DNA from: Roridomyces roridus
Taxonomy: Eukaryota > Basidiomycota > Agaricomycetes > Agaricales > Mycenaceae
DNA length: 64,000 nucleotides
NCBI GenBank assembly: GCA_029378245.1
Contig: JARKIF010000004.1
Coordinates: 2,294,001-2,358,000 of the forward strand
Direction of reading: 5' to 3'
Below the pieces are notes generated by a model. It was given only the letters and a program-made list of their open reading frames with translations, had not been told where the DNA came from and did no database searches. The first letter of the stretch is position 1; each line of letters starts with the position of its first letter. Below, piece after piece: positions 43,355 to 54,745 of the stretch. The translations under genes and the position numbers were made by a program.

Positions 43355-46300
43355 ATGGGGACCAGCTGGCGCAACATTACACTTGCCCTGTCCACGATGT
43401 GTACATTTCAGTGTTTCCTCCTTGAATTGAACTTGAACATTCCATTAGTTCTGCTGCCTGTCTTTGGCGCAAGCAGCGCGCCGACAAATTCGGCAAGTGC
43501 TGCCCTCGCCCAGCCAACACTTCCTGTTGGTTCTTGTACCTCAACCATCGTGTATTGCTCGTCTTTTGAAATACCTTTCCCTGAGATTCATTTCAAATGC
43601 AGCCTTGCTCAAACGGCGCGTGTTGCAACTCTAAAACCGGATACTGCGGGCATGTTCCTCGTCCCTAGTTTACGATGACCCATTGATTTCCCACTGCAGA
43701 TACGGAGATTCGTTCTGCACGGCAATCACCGCCGGGGGGTGAGTCCATCTCTTCCTTCCGCGACCTGGTGACGAACCATCACCAGACCTTGCACTTCCAA
43801 TTGTGACGCAAAGGCTCAGGTCCGCTCTCTTTGAAATGCTCACAACCGCATTTCACCAACTACACTTAGTGTGGACCAAACGCGCCAGCTGGCGAAGAAG
43901 AATGTCCTCTCAATGTCTGCTGCTCACAGTTTGGTTATTGTGGAACCACCCGTGAGCCTGTTTGCTGGCATCCACACAGGCATTTCTAATCCTCTCGAAA
44001 ACAGAGGACTTTTGTGGAGAAGGATGTACCAGCAACTGTAACCCACCAAACCCCGCCCAATGTGGCTCCGATGCGCAGACGGCACTTGCCAAGCGGATCG
44101 GATACTATGAAGGCTGGGCTGCCGCTCGCAGCTGTGATGCATGGTCTCCAAGTAACATCAACGTTGCATCTCTAACTCATAGTACGTGTTGTCTGCGTTT
44201 AGCTTGAATTCATTCACTCATTGCTGTGCAGTCAACTTTGCTTTTGCCTCCATCTCCAGCTCGTTTGAAGTCATCGAGATGACTGCTGGCGACTCGAAAC
44301 TTTGGACCGAAACAACAGCTCTCAAGTCGCAGAACCCGTCACTGAAGGTCTTTCTCTCTATTGGCGGTTGGAGCTTCAACGATCCTGTGCGTCCTTTTTT
44401 TGCTCTAGTTCCGGCCATCCGCTCATAAATGGCCAGCCGACGTCGGGAATTTTCAGCTCTCTGGTCGCCAGTGCAACCAATACCAATGTGTTCATCAAGA
44501 GTGTTCTCGGTGTCATGAATGCGTATGGGTTTGATGGTATTGACATTGAGTTCATCTTACTTTTCTCTGGCAAAACTCTTTCTCTGACCGGCTTTGTTCA
44601 GCTGGGAATATCCTGTCGCGGAGTAGGCCTGCTTCATTGGTTCATTGATTTTCCCTGATTCCGCTACTAGTGATCGCGGTGGCGCCAAGGGTGACAAAGA
44701 GAACTACGTGACTTTCCTCAGTATGCACACCACTACTCGGGTTGCCGTCTCTTGACCATTTCCCAGAGGCTGTCAAAGCTGCCTTCAATGCATTTGATTA
44801 TGGCCTGGTAACTCTCCCATCACTCAACTATATGCTCATACTGACCAGTCAATCCACAGTCCTTCACCGCACCCTCCAGCTACTGGTACCTGCAGAACTT
44901 TGATCTCCCCAACATGTTGGCGGACGACGCCGCGGACTGGGTCAATGTCATGACCTACGATTTGCATGTCAGTTTCATCTGTGCCCTCTCTCGGAACATC
45001 AGGACTGATTGTGTGGATAGGGCATCTGGGATTCTCCAGCGGATTATATCGGTTCTATTGTCCTTGCTCACACTAATTTGACCGAGATCATGGTGAGTAT
45101 TCTCTCTCTCTCTAGTCCATAAAAATTCACCTCAGCTCATTTATCTCTCAGCTCACATTCCAACTGTACACCAATGTTGGGATTGACCCATCAAGGATGG
45201 TCATGGGTATCGGCTTCTACGGTCGTTCATTCCAACTTGTCTCTGACCAATGCACAACTCCCGGCTGTCCATTTGCCGGTGCGGCACCCGCCGGCCCCTG
45301 TTCGGCCAACGCCGGCACCCTCATGTTCACCGAGATTGAGGATATCATCTCATCTGTTGGGACTAACCAACTTGTATTTGATGAAGACGCAGCCGTCAAA
45401 TACTTGGTTTATAACGAGTTGTGTTTTCCTCTGCTTTGAATCTTGAGGTTTCCAAGTACTGATCACATTGGATGTAGCATCAACTGGGTCTCGTACGATG
45501 ACCAGCAGACATTGGGCATGAAACTCCAATACACCAATTCAATTTGTCTCGGCGGCACCATGATTTGGTCTGTGGACCAGGTGAGGAGGTTGTTGACTTT
45601 TTGAAAATGGCCTGACATGACCAAGGATGACACCGCATACACTGCCTTGTCTGGTGAGAATTCAACCCGTCCACGCTTTGCCTTGCTATAGTTTGCAGCT
45701 CTATATGGTGACGTCACCGACAGCAATTCAACAGACCAGATAACAGGTAATCAATGCACGTACACAGGTTGTGGCAAGCTCTGCGAGTCGTCAACAGAGG
45801 TGATCGGACTTCTAGAGAAGAATCCGTTCACCCTCGAAACCTGCACTGGCATCGGCAACGACTTTGTGTCCATTTGCTGTGTGAGCAGGCTTCCATGTTT
45901 GGGTCTGCGATCAATTTTTTCTAAAGGTTCTTGCAGCCTGTGGGAGACTCCCCTCAGTCGTGCACGTGGAGAGGTGAACCGGTGCTTGCAAAGATGATAT
46001 GCAACGGGATGTGCAATACAAACGGGATCCTCATGGGGACGTCCCTGCTCGGCGACACTCCTCTCACCCCCTGTGTCATCGGGCAGAAGGTGAGTACCTC
46101 GTTCAACTGGCTTTACGGGTATAGGCTCAATTCTTGTAGGTGCTGTGCTGCAAAACAGATGAAGATACCGCCTCATTTTGTACGACCACTGCGTGTGGTG
46201 TCACAACGTGTCCTTCTGGATCCACAGCCCATGGTTCAGGCCTGAGCATAGGTGGAAGTTTGATTCTGGGAAGTTGTGAGTTTGTTTTACGGAGAGACAG

Positions 46301-46667
46301 TTTTCGACTTGGCTTGACTCTTGTTAATAGGCTCGTCGGGCAACGGCGCCGTTCAGTTGTTCGCCCTACGTCGTTGATATCACTACTCATCCAATGATCT
46401 AGACTTTGTGTTGCGAGGATCAAATCGGCCTCACAAATTGTGCTTGGGTGTGTTGAATACTTGCTGACTGCGGAGTGCAGTGGCTGACAGTGTATACACA
46501 GCACGGCACCCCACCCAGCTGCGTGGACAATGCTTGTCCAGTTGGACAGACGGTCATTTGTGGGTGTCTGTTCTCTCGAACGGCCATTGTTTCTGACATC
46601 CGGACCAGACAATGACTATCAGGGTGATGCATCAACTTCCTGTGTTGTCAACATCAGGAAAAAGTAA
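43355..46667 (+). CDS. GH18 chitinase with two CBM18 domains (killer-toxin-like, subgroup C type)
   Basis: Hydrolyses chitin; secreted. The start at 43355 is provisional. Two hevein-type CBM18 modules follow: PCSNGACCNSKTGYCG..YGDSFC and EEECPLNVCCSQFGYCGTT..DFCGEGCTSNC. The GH18 barrel begins RIGYYEGWAAARSCDAW and shows VFLSIGGWSF, the catalytic FDGIDID-WEYP (split by an intron), DDAADWVNVMTYDLH, MVMGIGFYGRSFQLVSDQC and LGGTMIWSVDQDD. A Cys-rich tail follows (MICNGMCNTNGIL, LCCEDQIGLTNCAW, DNACPVGQTVI) with the stop at 46665-46667. This CBM18-GH18-Cys tail order is that of subgroup C chitinases related to the alpha subunit of yeast killer toxins. More than twelve short introns; all catalytic residues are present. 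Confidence 0.88.
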
Positions 46668-48244
46668 ATCCCACGTAGCCGAGGCGCGGATCATATCATC
46701 CATGCGATGACATGTGGCAGCCCGGCTGGAAGTATGACACCGCATACAGTCGTGTATCCGATCGCGGCTTCACATTGACCATGTAGCAGCTGTATCCAAG
46801 GTGCGGGACAATGTGGTTCATGTAGCGGATGTGGGTGTTGTGACCAATGGGACTGGAAGTGTAAGTATTCGAGCAAAACCATGATATGACATGTCCATGA
46901 TTGCCGAACCTTTAGGTTTGGCCTTAACAAGAATTCCTTGTCCCGTGGTTAGTGGCTGTGTCGGCGCTTGATGGGCGCTTGTCTGTAATGCCCAGTAGAA
47001 CTTTTCCGTGGTTAGTGGCTGTGCAATCGGCGGCCGACACCGGACGGCAAGATACGGAACTGCAAAAAAGGTTCGGCCCCCGCCGCTTGCGGCCTTATCC
47101 GTACTCATGTAATTTGCCTTGACTTCTGCTACTCATGGAACTTGACATCATTCAAAAGCTCCAATCAACCTCAAATTCCTTGCAGATTCCCGACACCAAT
47201 GAGGGAAGAGCAAGCATCGAAGAATCTCACTAAGTCCATTGCCGATTGGATCTGTTCCGAGCGCGGCGCCCGTCGGACATGTGCATTGATTGATTGATGA
47301 TCCGCACGACCGCAGTCGACATAAATACTGACACTTTGACAGACATCGGAATGCGTCTTCTTCCACCCACCATCCCGTCGCTCTCTCTCCCTCTACCGTA
47401 TTTCCTTCTCCTGCCCCTCAGATGTCAAGTCTTTCCAGTCAATGGACTGTCCTCGTGACTCCTGGTGAGTTCTCCCTCCATCCTTTGGGCTTCGGCTCAT
47501 TGTCAGACCCCGTGGGCATCTCAGAACTCTAGTCGTGCGGTCTCTACCCTCCTCACCAATGCACCTTGCTGCCTCTCCAGCATTCCAACTCCATCCTCTC
47601 TGCTTTCTCCCCTCTCGCCTCCCCGAATCCTTGTCTCGCTCCCACTTCCCTTAGCAACCGCGTAGCTCTCGGGCGGCCATCACGGTACGTCCATCACAAT
47701 TCCTCATGGTCCACTAACCGACGCTTACTTACAGCATCCGCGCCCCGCCATCTCTATTCTTTTCCATCTCCCCCTGCCGACACTCTCCCTGGTATGTTCC
47801 CTTCCATCCGTGTTCCACCTATGCTAATGCGGATTGTTCAGCATGGTGGCAGAGAAGCTTGGGAACCCCGCTCTGTCTCTCTTGTTGTAGATCCATCATG
47901 TATCTTAATGTAGCTTGAATGAATATTTCTTCTTCTAGCTTTGTTCTGTCCCAATTTAAGGAAGCAAGCCGGGGTGGAGGGAATGCAGCAGTATTTTAGG
48001 TGTGCGCCGGCGGGCCTCTATGAGCCACAGAGGACTACATGATCCCACGGAGCTGGCGGCACGTGGGTATCCATAGCGCCGTGCCAAGGACACATGGCGC
48101 TACGCGCAGTCACATGTCACCCGCGCATGGCTACAGATGCCTACGTCAAGGGGTACTTTACAATCCGGCTACAGCTGCTACATGGCATCTGTATTGCTCT
48201 GTGGTAGTGCCACTTATTGCTGATGAATATTCGCACATTCTGCT
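46668..48244. other. gene-poor region
   Basis: No family recognised. CCGTGGTTAGTGGCTGTG occurs twice (about 46943 and 47010). A possible short exon starts at about 47421 (MSSLSSQWTVLVTP, followed by GTGAGT), but I could not extend it into a gene. Confidence 0.4.
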
Positions 48245-49166
48245 GTGATACTCCGAATGGTTCGTTTGCTCAAGATTTCTCTGGCTTACTCCAACATTTT
48301 TGCAGATTCCACATTCTCCCCTATCCCTATCCTTGATGTTTTCCCTGAAAGTGAAATTGAGGGCAACACTGTCATTTTTGCCGTAAGGGTTGAACCTTGT
48401 CTACCTTCTCTGCCTCATCGCGGATGCAGGTTGATTTCGACAAGAACCAAGGGACATCTGATGACACCCAGACTGGCACTGGCTCTAGTGGTATTCAGGA
48501 CGATGCACTGGAGGAGGATTCACCAGTGTGTACTTTTGTCCTCAATACCTTGCTGTTTCTCAACAGTCCAGTTTTCATCTGTGTTCATCTCGTCGCCCAA
48601 TGCCGCCTCCGTGAGCTCTCTGAGTCCGACTGGGCGATCACCAACTGCGATCCGACCAGCGACCAATCTCAATCTGTGCGTGGAGATTGGCACCCCCCTC
48701 CGAATTGTGCTTAGGGCTCCGACCCGGCCGTTGACGGCGACGGCCGTCAAAACACATTGGACGGGGCGACCCGGCCGTCATCCGACTTCCCAAAAGCCAG
48801 CGACGGCCGGGTAAAATGACGGGTCGGGTCGCTGACGGGTCTGTCTCGGCGGGCCTGGGAAGGCCTGGGAGCCAAGATTGGGATCAAAATCTGTGTTTTA
48901 TGCCTGTTCCAGCTCTTCCCCATGGAACAGATGCGAGCTGGAGCGGTTCCGAGCCCGTTTCGTCACATTCCGGCTGTTGACCCCTGCTGATGGGTCTGAC
49001 GGGTACCAACCCGGCCGTGACCCGGCCGGCAAAGAGGACATCTCAGGCCTGAAACGGACGGCCCGGCACCCGTCGCGACGGGCCGTCAACCCGTCATTTT
49101 GACGGACGGGTCGGAGCCCTACATCTCGATTGGATTGAGGAAGAAGCCGAAGAAGACATTATTTAA
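48245..49166 (+). CDS. unrecognised gene fragment interrupted by a MITE
   Basis: The open frame IFADSTFSPIPILDVFPESE ends at a possible intron and resumes VDFDKNQGTSDDTQTGTGSS, then a further exon SSVFISSPNAASVSSLSPTG ending EIGTPLRIVL at 48711. After the MITE at 48712-49121 the frame continues HLDWIEEEAEEDII and stops at 49166, so the element appears to sit in the last codons. No family recognised. It could be the tail of a secreted protein; splice choices are uncertain. Confidence 0.28.
48712..49121. mobile_element. GC-rich MITE, 410 bases
   Basis: Inverted ends TAGGGCTCCGACCCG.CCGT. The interior is packed with GACCCGGCCGTC/GACGGCCGGGTC-type palindromes on both strands and has no coding capacity. 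The end sequence resembles hAT-type MITEs, but no 8-base target duplication is evident. Confidence 0.75.
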
Positions 49167-49619
49167 AGACGTGGGATAGTTTCATAATTATGAATGACAG
49201 CATGGATGTGGGAAGGAGTTTCTGATCAGTGAACTGTCCGATCATGACAGGCTTCTATGAAGGACACGGTGGAGACACGACAATAGGAGACGACAAAGGT
49301 GCGGGACAATAACGCATGTTGGACACCAGGACAATTAGTGTAGCATCGTAGATTTATTCCTCGTAGTATAAAAGCAGTAGCTAGTCGTCGTATTCTGTAC
49401 CCTCTCCTAGACTTTTATTCAGTTCATTTTACGAGCTTTAGTAGTGCACTACCCAATCCGCAGCATCTTACCACTGTTGGACGCGTGAAACAAGTCTTGT
49501 CGTGACAAACAAATTATGTAAATAATGACGGTAACTATTTAGATTCTCAAGGAAGGGAGTTTGCCCAACTGATCGCAGGCACACTAGCAATCTGTCAGCC
49601 CCATTCCAAGCCCCAGAGA
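49167..49619. other. intergenic
   Basis: Nothing recognised. Confidence 0.4.
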
Positions 49620-50121
49620 AGCGGAACTCACCTGTTCCTCAGTGTGGTCAAATCGGCCATAGTGACAGCCTTGATACCCACGATATTACCCGTTGCAGTA
49701 TTCTGAAGAGCTTCAATTGGGAGTTGCCCAGCGGCCGAGTGGAGGGACGGACCAGGTTATTGGCTGGTTGCCAGGGCATGCTGGCGGGTACAGGGGGATC
49801 GAGCTTGGCCCACGTCGAGAGGATGGCATTGGCTGTTCAAAATGATTGTCAGATAGGCTCTCAATGATGCATGCGACATACTGCTCAATTTAACATTGGT
49901 GTTGGCATCACCAGAGAATAGAAGGATGAGCCTGTCCATTTCCGCGACAACTGCTGGTTGGATGCCTTGGACAATGGTCTTGACCCTACAAACTTGATGT
50001 CAACGAAAGGTTGTCAGACAGCCAGAGACTACGTACCAAGAATTATATGCGCTAATGAACTCCGTGACACCGGGGATGTTGGTCAAGGGGGAGGCATTGA
50101 TGCCATCACCCCGAACCTGGT

Positions 50122-50161
50122 GGTCGGTCGGTCCCCCCGGCGGGACCTTAAAGTTTTTTCC
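50122..50161 (+). repeat. direct repeat, first copy
   Basis: GGTCGGTCGGTCCCCCCGGC followed by GGGACCTTAAAGTTTTTTCC. The partner is at 50476-50515. The pair flanks the repeat-like insert in the preceding feature. Confidence 0.6.
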
Positions 50162-50475
50162 GTGGTGAGGGTTGTGCGGCGTCTCTGAAGGTCCAGGGCA
50201 TCTTCAAGTGGGTCATTTCAGCTTCCAAAATGGCTGCCACCGCGGTTTGCGAGGTGGAAAGCCACCACCAGCTTGTTTGCCCTTTTCAGGCTAGGTTAGG
50301 GCGCGAGGTTGGCAGCAAAGGTCTGTTAATTAATGGATCAGCCTTAGTTGAACAGCGGAAAATTGCATAATAGCACCGCGGCAACGCTCGAGGGGGTTGA
50401 TGAAAGATGCCAGCTGTTGCCCCGACCGTCGGCGATCACTGATCCCATCAAACAGATCACAGACCTGCCCTACTT

Positions 50476-50515
50476 GGTCGGTCGGTCCCCCCGCCGGAGG
50501 CTTAAATTTTTTTCC
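50476..50515 (+). repeat. direct repeat, second copy
   Basis: GGTCGGTCGGTCCCCCCGCC followed by GGAGGCTTAAATTTTTTTCC; about 85% identical to 50122-50161. Confidence 0.6.
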
Positions 50516-50969
50516 GGGCAGGATATAAGATTTTTTTTTCCTGCCTCCCCCTTGATGTTGGTACCTGCCTTGCCTGCACTATTTGCCTGGTACGCCGTAT
50601 ACCAATCTTAATCAACCAATCATGATTCAGTAACTTTGGGAAAGACAGAATCGTACTTGGTAGACCCCTCTTATGCAGTCGTGGTTGCGTATGAAGGCGT
50701 CCTCTGCAACCATGGTCTGATCAAGCCGGTCCATCAATACGGTCATAACGAGAATCAACAGTGGGCTCACGTTCATGAAAGCTGGCGCGGCCGCTGATTT
50801 AAGTGCGATGAATGGTAACAAGTAGTTACTCACGAGTGATCGCCGCCAGAGCACGAAGAGTTGCGACTTGTGTCGTGGGACAGGAATTGGTGAAGGTCCC
50901 TGAGCTAAAGTTGAGTCACAAAAGAAGAACAAGGCGACAACAGTCTTAATTGTGCTGATAATATGATTG

Positions 50970-51270
50970 TCTGCGGTGGACAAAAATCATTTTGTTTTTT
51001 CACAGCCTGCGTTTTTTGCTCAACCTCCTAGATTGATGTATTTCTTCCAAGATCTATGTATTTTCACATAAATCCTCAAATCTCTGGGGCTTTTCTTGTG
51101 TACTCATACATTTTTTCCACAGAGGCCTCAGAGAAACAGGTGAATCTGTGTAGATTGATGGGTTGTGTGGAAACACGCAGATCTTCAAAGATCATCACCA
51201 TGTGTTTCTTCTTTTGAGGGGCCTCTTTATTTTGTGAATTCCCAAAGTTAGCCGGACTCTGCATCAGGCC
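50970..51270. mobile_element. diverged relative of the foldback element
   Basis: Begins CTGCGGTGGACAAAAATCAT and later has GATCTTCAAAGATCATCACC, both like the foldback at 51418. No second terminus was found, so the right limit is approximate. Confidence 0.4.
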
Positions 51271-51417
51271 GATGTGATGCCCGATGCCCGGCATCACCTT
51301 TCTAAATGTTCACATCAACCTTGTTGCCTGCATGCCGGGGACATGCATCAACAAATCAAAGTGATACAGCTGCCGCTCGGCAAGTTGAAAAAAATAAGAG
51401 ATATCAGGATGTAGATT

Positions 51418-52539
51418 TTGACTGTCCGGGGTGGACAAAAATGGTGTCCTTTTCTGTATGGTGGCATTTTTATGTAACAAGAGCAGTCATATTCATAGAT
51501 CTCCGTGAATCTACATGTTTTGCCTGCCATCACGGGAAAAATGACATAGCGATCAAAGATCTTCGAAGATCTTTGAAGACGACCCCTCTTTTTCTTATTT
51601 CTGGCCTTTTTTTTGTTGATGTCATTCAAACAAAAAAAGAGTGCAGTGAATGAAAAAAGTCTTCTTTTGAATGGCATCAAAAAAAAGGCAGCATCAGAAG
51701 AAAAAAGAGGGGTCATCTTTGAAGATCTTTGAAGATCTTTGATCGCCAAGTCTTTTTTTCCCGTGATGGCTGGGAAAACATGCAGATTCATGGAAATCTA
51801 CGAAGATTACCACTCTGGTTGCATAAACATGGGACAATGCAGAAAAGGACCCTATTTTTGTCCACCCCGGACAGTGTAATATCCGTGCCGGAGGGTAAGG
51901 ACAAAGGGGCCGGAACCTGAGGTCGGAGGTCGGAGGGACGTAGACCGAGGGTGATCCGGATGAGGTGAACGCTACTCGGAGGGAGAGCGCACCAGCCACT
52001 TGACTTCCGAGAGAGGAGTACTCGGAGACTAGATTGGCACAGAGGAATTGCGGAGGCAACACACGTTAATTAACTACTGAGGTACATCAAAGTCGTATCG
52101 CCTATATATACTAAGTAAGTATGACACGACCTAATGGAGTCAGAAGTATGAAAGACAATAAGATCTATACTACAACAATAAGAGAGAAGAAGATAAAGAT
52201 AATCACAATAAGGGAAACGCTCAGAAGAACTTCATTGCGTGAAAGCCCTATAGGATTGTGCAATACGAACAGATCGGATGCATCAAGGTCGGAATGTCCG
52301 GATCAGTCGGAAATGATCCGAACCGGAGGAGTCGGAAGGTCCAAGGGAGAGTCGGGAGAGTTGGACATGCATGGATATAACAACGTAAGATTGTGCAATA
52401 TGACGTGATCGAATGCATCTTGGATGGAAGAGGCCGGAAGGTCGGAGGGACCGGAGGGCCCAGAGGGATCGGAGGGCCCGGAGGGATCGGAGGGCCTCGG
52501 ATCGAAGTCGGGATGACATGGATATAACAGACAGTCAAA
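51418..52539. mobile_element. foldback MITE, interrupted by a solo LTR
   Basis: The left half runs from TTTGACTGTCCGGGGTGGAC. The right half (51650-51874) is its inverted copy through nearly 200 bases per arm, including GATCAAAGATCTTC blocks. The right end stops at ..CCCCGGACAG at 51874, and the missing TCAAA is found at 52535-52539, beyond the solo LTR. Net length without the LTR and one target copy is about 462 bases. No coding capacity. Confidence 0.82.
51875..52529. mobile_element. solo LTR, 655 bases
   Basis: Starts TGTAATATCC, ends GGATATAACA, and is flanked by the 5-base direct repeat GACAG (51870-51874 and 52530-52534). It holds a TATA-like CCTATATATACTA near 52102. The 3' part is a tandem duplication of about 146 bases (each unit from GATTGTGCAATA to TGGATATAACA), and within the second unit GGAGGGCC/GATCGGAGGG repeats occur. 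This is the remnant of LTR-LTR recombination. Confidence 0.85.
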
Positions 52540-53050
52540 TGATAATACCCGGTGTCTTTGTCTGAACTCCCTGGTCAAGGTCCTGTTCTGGGAAATAGAA
52601 TGCGCTTTGCTTGTATTCACTGCATCCACTTAGCGTCCGAAGCCGAAGCCGGGAGGTAGAGGCAAACCCGATACGCACTTGGCACTCTGTTCCAGAACAG
52701 GAATTCCGACAGCTCTGGAGTTCTTCTGCGAGGGGTAGCAGTTGCCGATTTGTGTACTGACCGGCTGTGAGCCTTTGGGCATGTACCCTGGGGTTGTCCA
52801 CCTGGATGTCTCACATCAACACCACGAAACATGGGTACAGGAAGACAAACAGATTGTTGTCGATCCAATGACAAAAGTCATTCTTTGAACCATCTTTCCA
52901 GACCTGGGGGAATTGCAGGAGGTGACTGGTCTTTGAGGCCAGTGCTTTGCATGGCAGTACGAGTCCTTGTTGTGGGAAGTGGTTCAGAGAGCTTCAAATT
53001 GCTAAGTGAAAATAAAGAAATATCTATTGGCATTCCATGAATCTCTGAGT
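52540..53050. other. non-coding, Helitron 3' flank
   Basis: No gene recognised. The Helitron 3' end (hairpin plus CTRR) should lie here in reverse orientation; ACTGG..CCAGT near 52924-52945 is a weak candidate hairpin. Confidence 0.35.
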
Positions 53051-54745
53051 CTAAGACAATGCATAAATGGCAGCACATAGCCGTTCGTCATTCCGCCGGT
53101 GCAGAGTGCCCAAATCATGGATATCATTCAGTCTTCCCACATGTTGGCAACTTCTTCTGGTGGTTATCCCGTCGTGGTACCACATGTGAGTATCAGCATC
53201 AATGACAATGCTTGTAAAATGACCTTCAAGATACCGCTGTGAGTGATAAATCAAACCGCGTAATTTAAGTGTCGTGAGCTGCTCGTTGTTCACAAACTGC
53301 AATTCAGACTCTAGCCTTAGGTTGAGAATATTAATGCCAATAATGAGTAAGGGTGGAACAGATTGCAGCTGTGTCAACCTTCTCAGCCTTTGGCTCCGTC
53401 CATTGTCTTGACACTGTGGGCACCTATCTATCCTGCAATCCAAGTGGTATCTAAACCATTCTGACAGTGTTGGTCCATTTGGATAACTTACTCTCAGAGT
53501 ATTTGAGTTATAGACATCAATATACTGACTAAAAGTTTGGATTCGGCTGGGCACTTGGTATCCACATGCTTCGCAGTGGCTGATGGCAGAGCCGTAACTT
53601 CTTTGGCTCATGATGGTTGAGAATAATGTATCCAGGCTTATGCCTTCAGGCCCCAAAGGAAAGGCTCTGGGATTCTGTGTATTCAGGTGGTAGCGGAGCA
53701 CATCTCTGGCCCTTTCAGGAACTGCAAAGTTATTATTCATGACTCCCGCCCATGTTTGAAGGATCGGGCTGCATTCAGCCAGCTTTTCAGTCCATCGAAT
53801 AGGATTGCTACTCCATATGTAAGCCAGGGGAGTCAAGAAGGCATCATAGGCGCAGCTATGGTTCTGGTTATCCCAGATAAGTCCCGTGGGGCAAGTCAAC
53901 ACAGCTGTCATATTGGGGTCTGCATGAGAAGAATCACTGAGCATTGTGTGGCGTTTTTTACTGAGCAGTGCATTCAAATCCTTGTTGTCATTTGGCCTTT
54001 TCTTGCTTGGAGTATTGAGGGAGGGTTTCCAGGCACCGTATTCAGTTGATGGTGGTACATCAGCATGCCTCGTTCTCAAAGCAGGATGAAAATGCACAGG
54101 GTCCGAAGTATCACCTCTCCAGGCTCTGTATGATGCTATCAACTGGCCTCTGTACATTCCTGTGACTTTCTGTGGTAGTTGGCCCTCAAATCTAAGTCTG
54201 GTGATCTCATCCAAGAGCTCAAGCTCCCTGAACTCCTGCCTGAGATCACCGCGTATACCACTGGTGATTTTTCTTGTATCAAATCCTTGCACTATTGCAG
54301 TACCTTCCGAAGTCCGTCCACGAGAGAGAGCAACATAGTAATTATGTTGATTTTTGCAGTGATTAAGGTGCACTACATTTATCTCTCTGGTTTTGCCCTG
54401 AGATGCATAATCAGTCATTGAGAAATTTGGTAGAATCATTACCTGCTCCCTTGAGACAGAAAGGAGTGAATCATCCTGTAACAGGCAAGTGATGTGGTTT
54501 GTGCTCCTTGCAAGTGGCACAACATTGATGGGCAAATCTGGAATCTGAACAGTTTGTGGTGGATTGATGAGTTCAACAAACAATGTTTCAAGAATCCTTT
54601 TCCCTGATTGTCCAATCACATCGTGCCAGCCAACAACTTGTGCTTCTTGACCCTTGGTAATACAAAGCTCAGTGGCTTGGTTTTCTTTGATCATCACAGG
54701 CATCCCAACACACAATCTCAGACATCCAGGTATGTGTTCAGCCAC
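53051..54745 (-). pseudogene. Helitron replication protein, C-terminal part with USP-like protease
   Basis: Continues the Helitron helicase in another frame. LRLCVGMPVMIKENQATELC and YYVALSRGRTSEGTAIVQGF are the last helicase motifs. Then comes a domain like ubiquitin-specific proteases: the Cys box LIWDNQNHSCAYDAFLTPLA, two CxxC pairs (HCEACGYQ, DRCPQCQD) like the USP zinc finger, and a His/Asp region GHFTSIVIDADTHMWYHDG. The frame opens without a natural start and overlaps the upstream ORF end by 28 bases, so a single frameshift near 54.72-54.80 kb separates two halves of one protein. Confidence 0.78.

Larger units (their letters stand above)
49620..50930 (-). other. exons of an unrecognised gene, split
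   Basis: Minus-strand segments with good splice signals read TFTNSCPTTQVATLRALAAI, then APAFMNVSPLLILVMTVLMD and MVAEDAFIRNHDCIRG. After about 0.5 kb of repeat-like DNA they continue NASPLTNIPGVTEFISAYNS, VKTIVQGIQPAVVAEMDRLI and NAILSTWAKLDPPVPASMPW. The exon order is consistent with one gene interrupted near 50.1-50.6 kb. I do not recognise the family. The 5' end runs into a foldback-element relative at about 50.97 kb. Confidence 0.3.
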
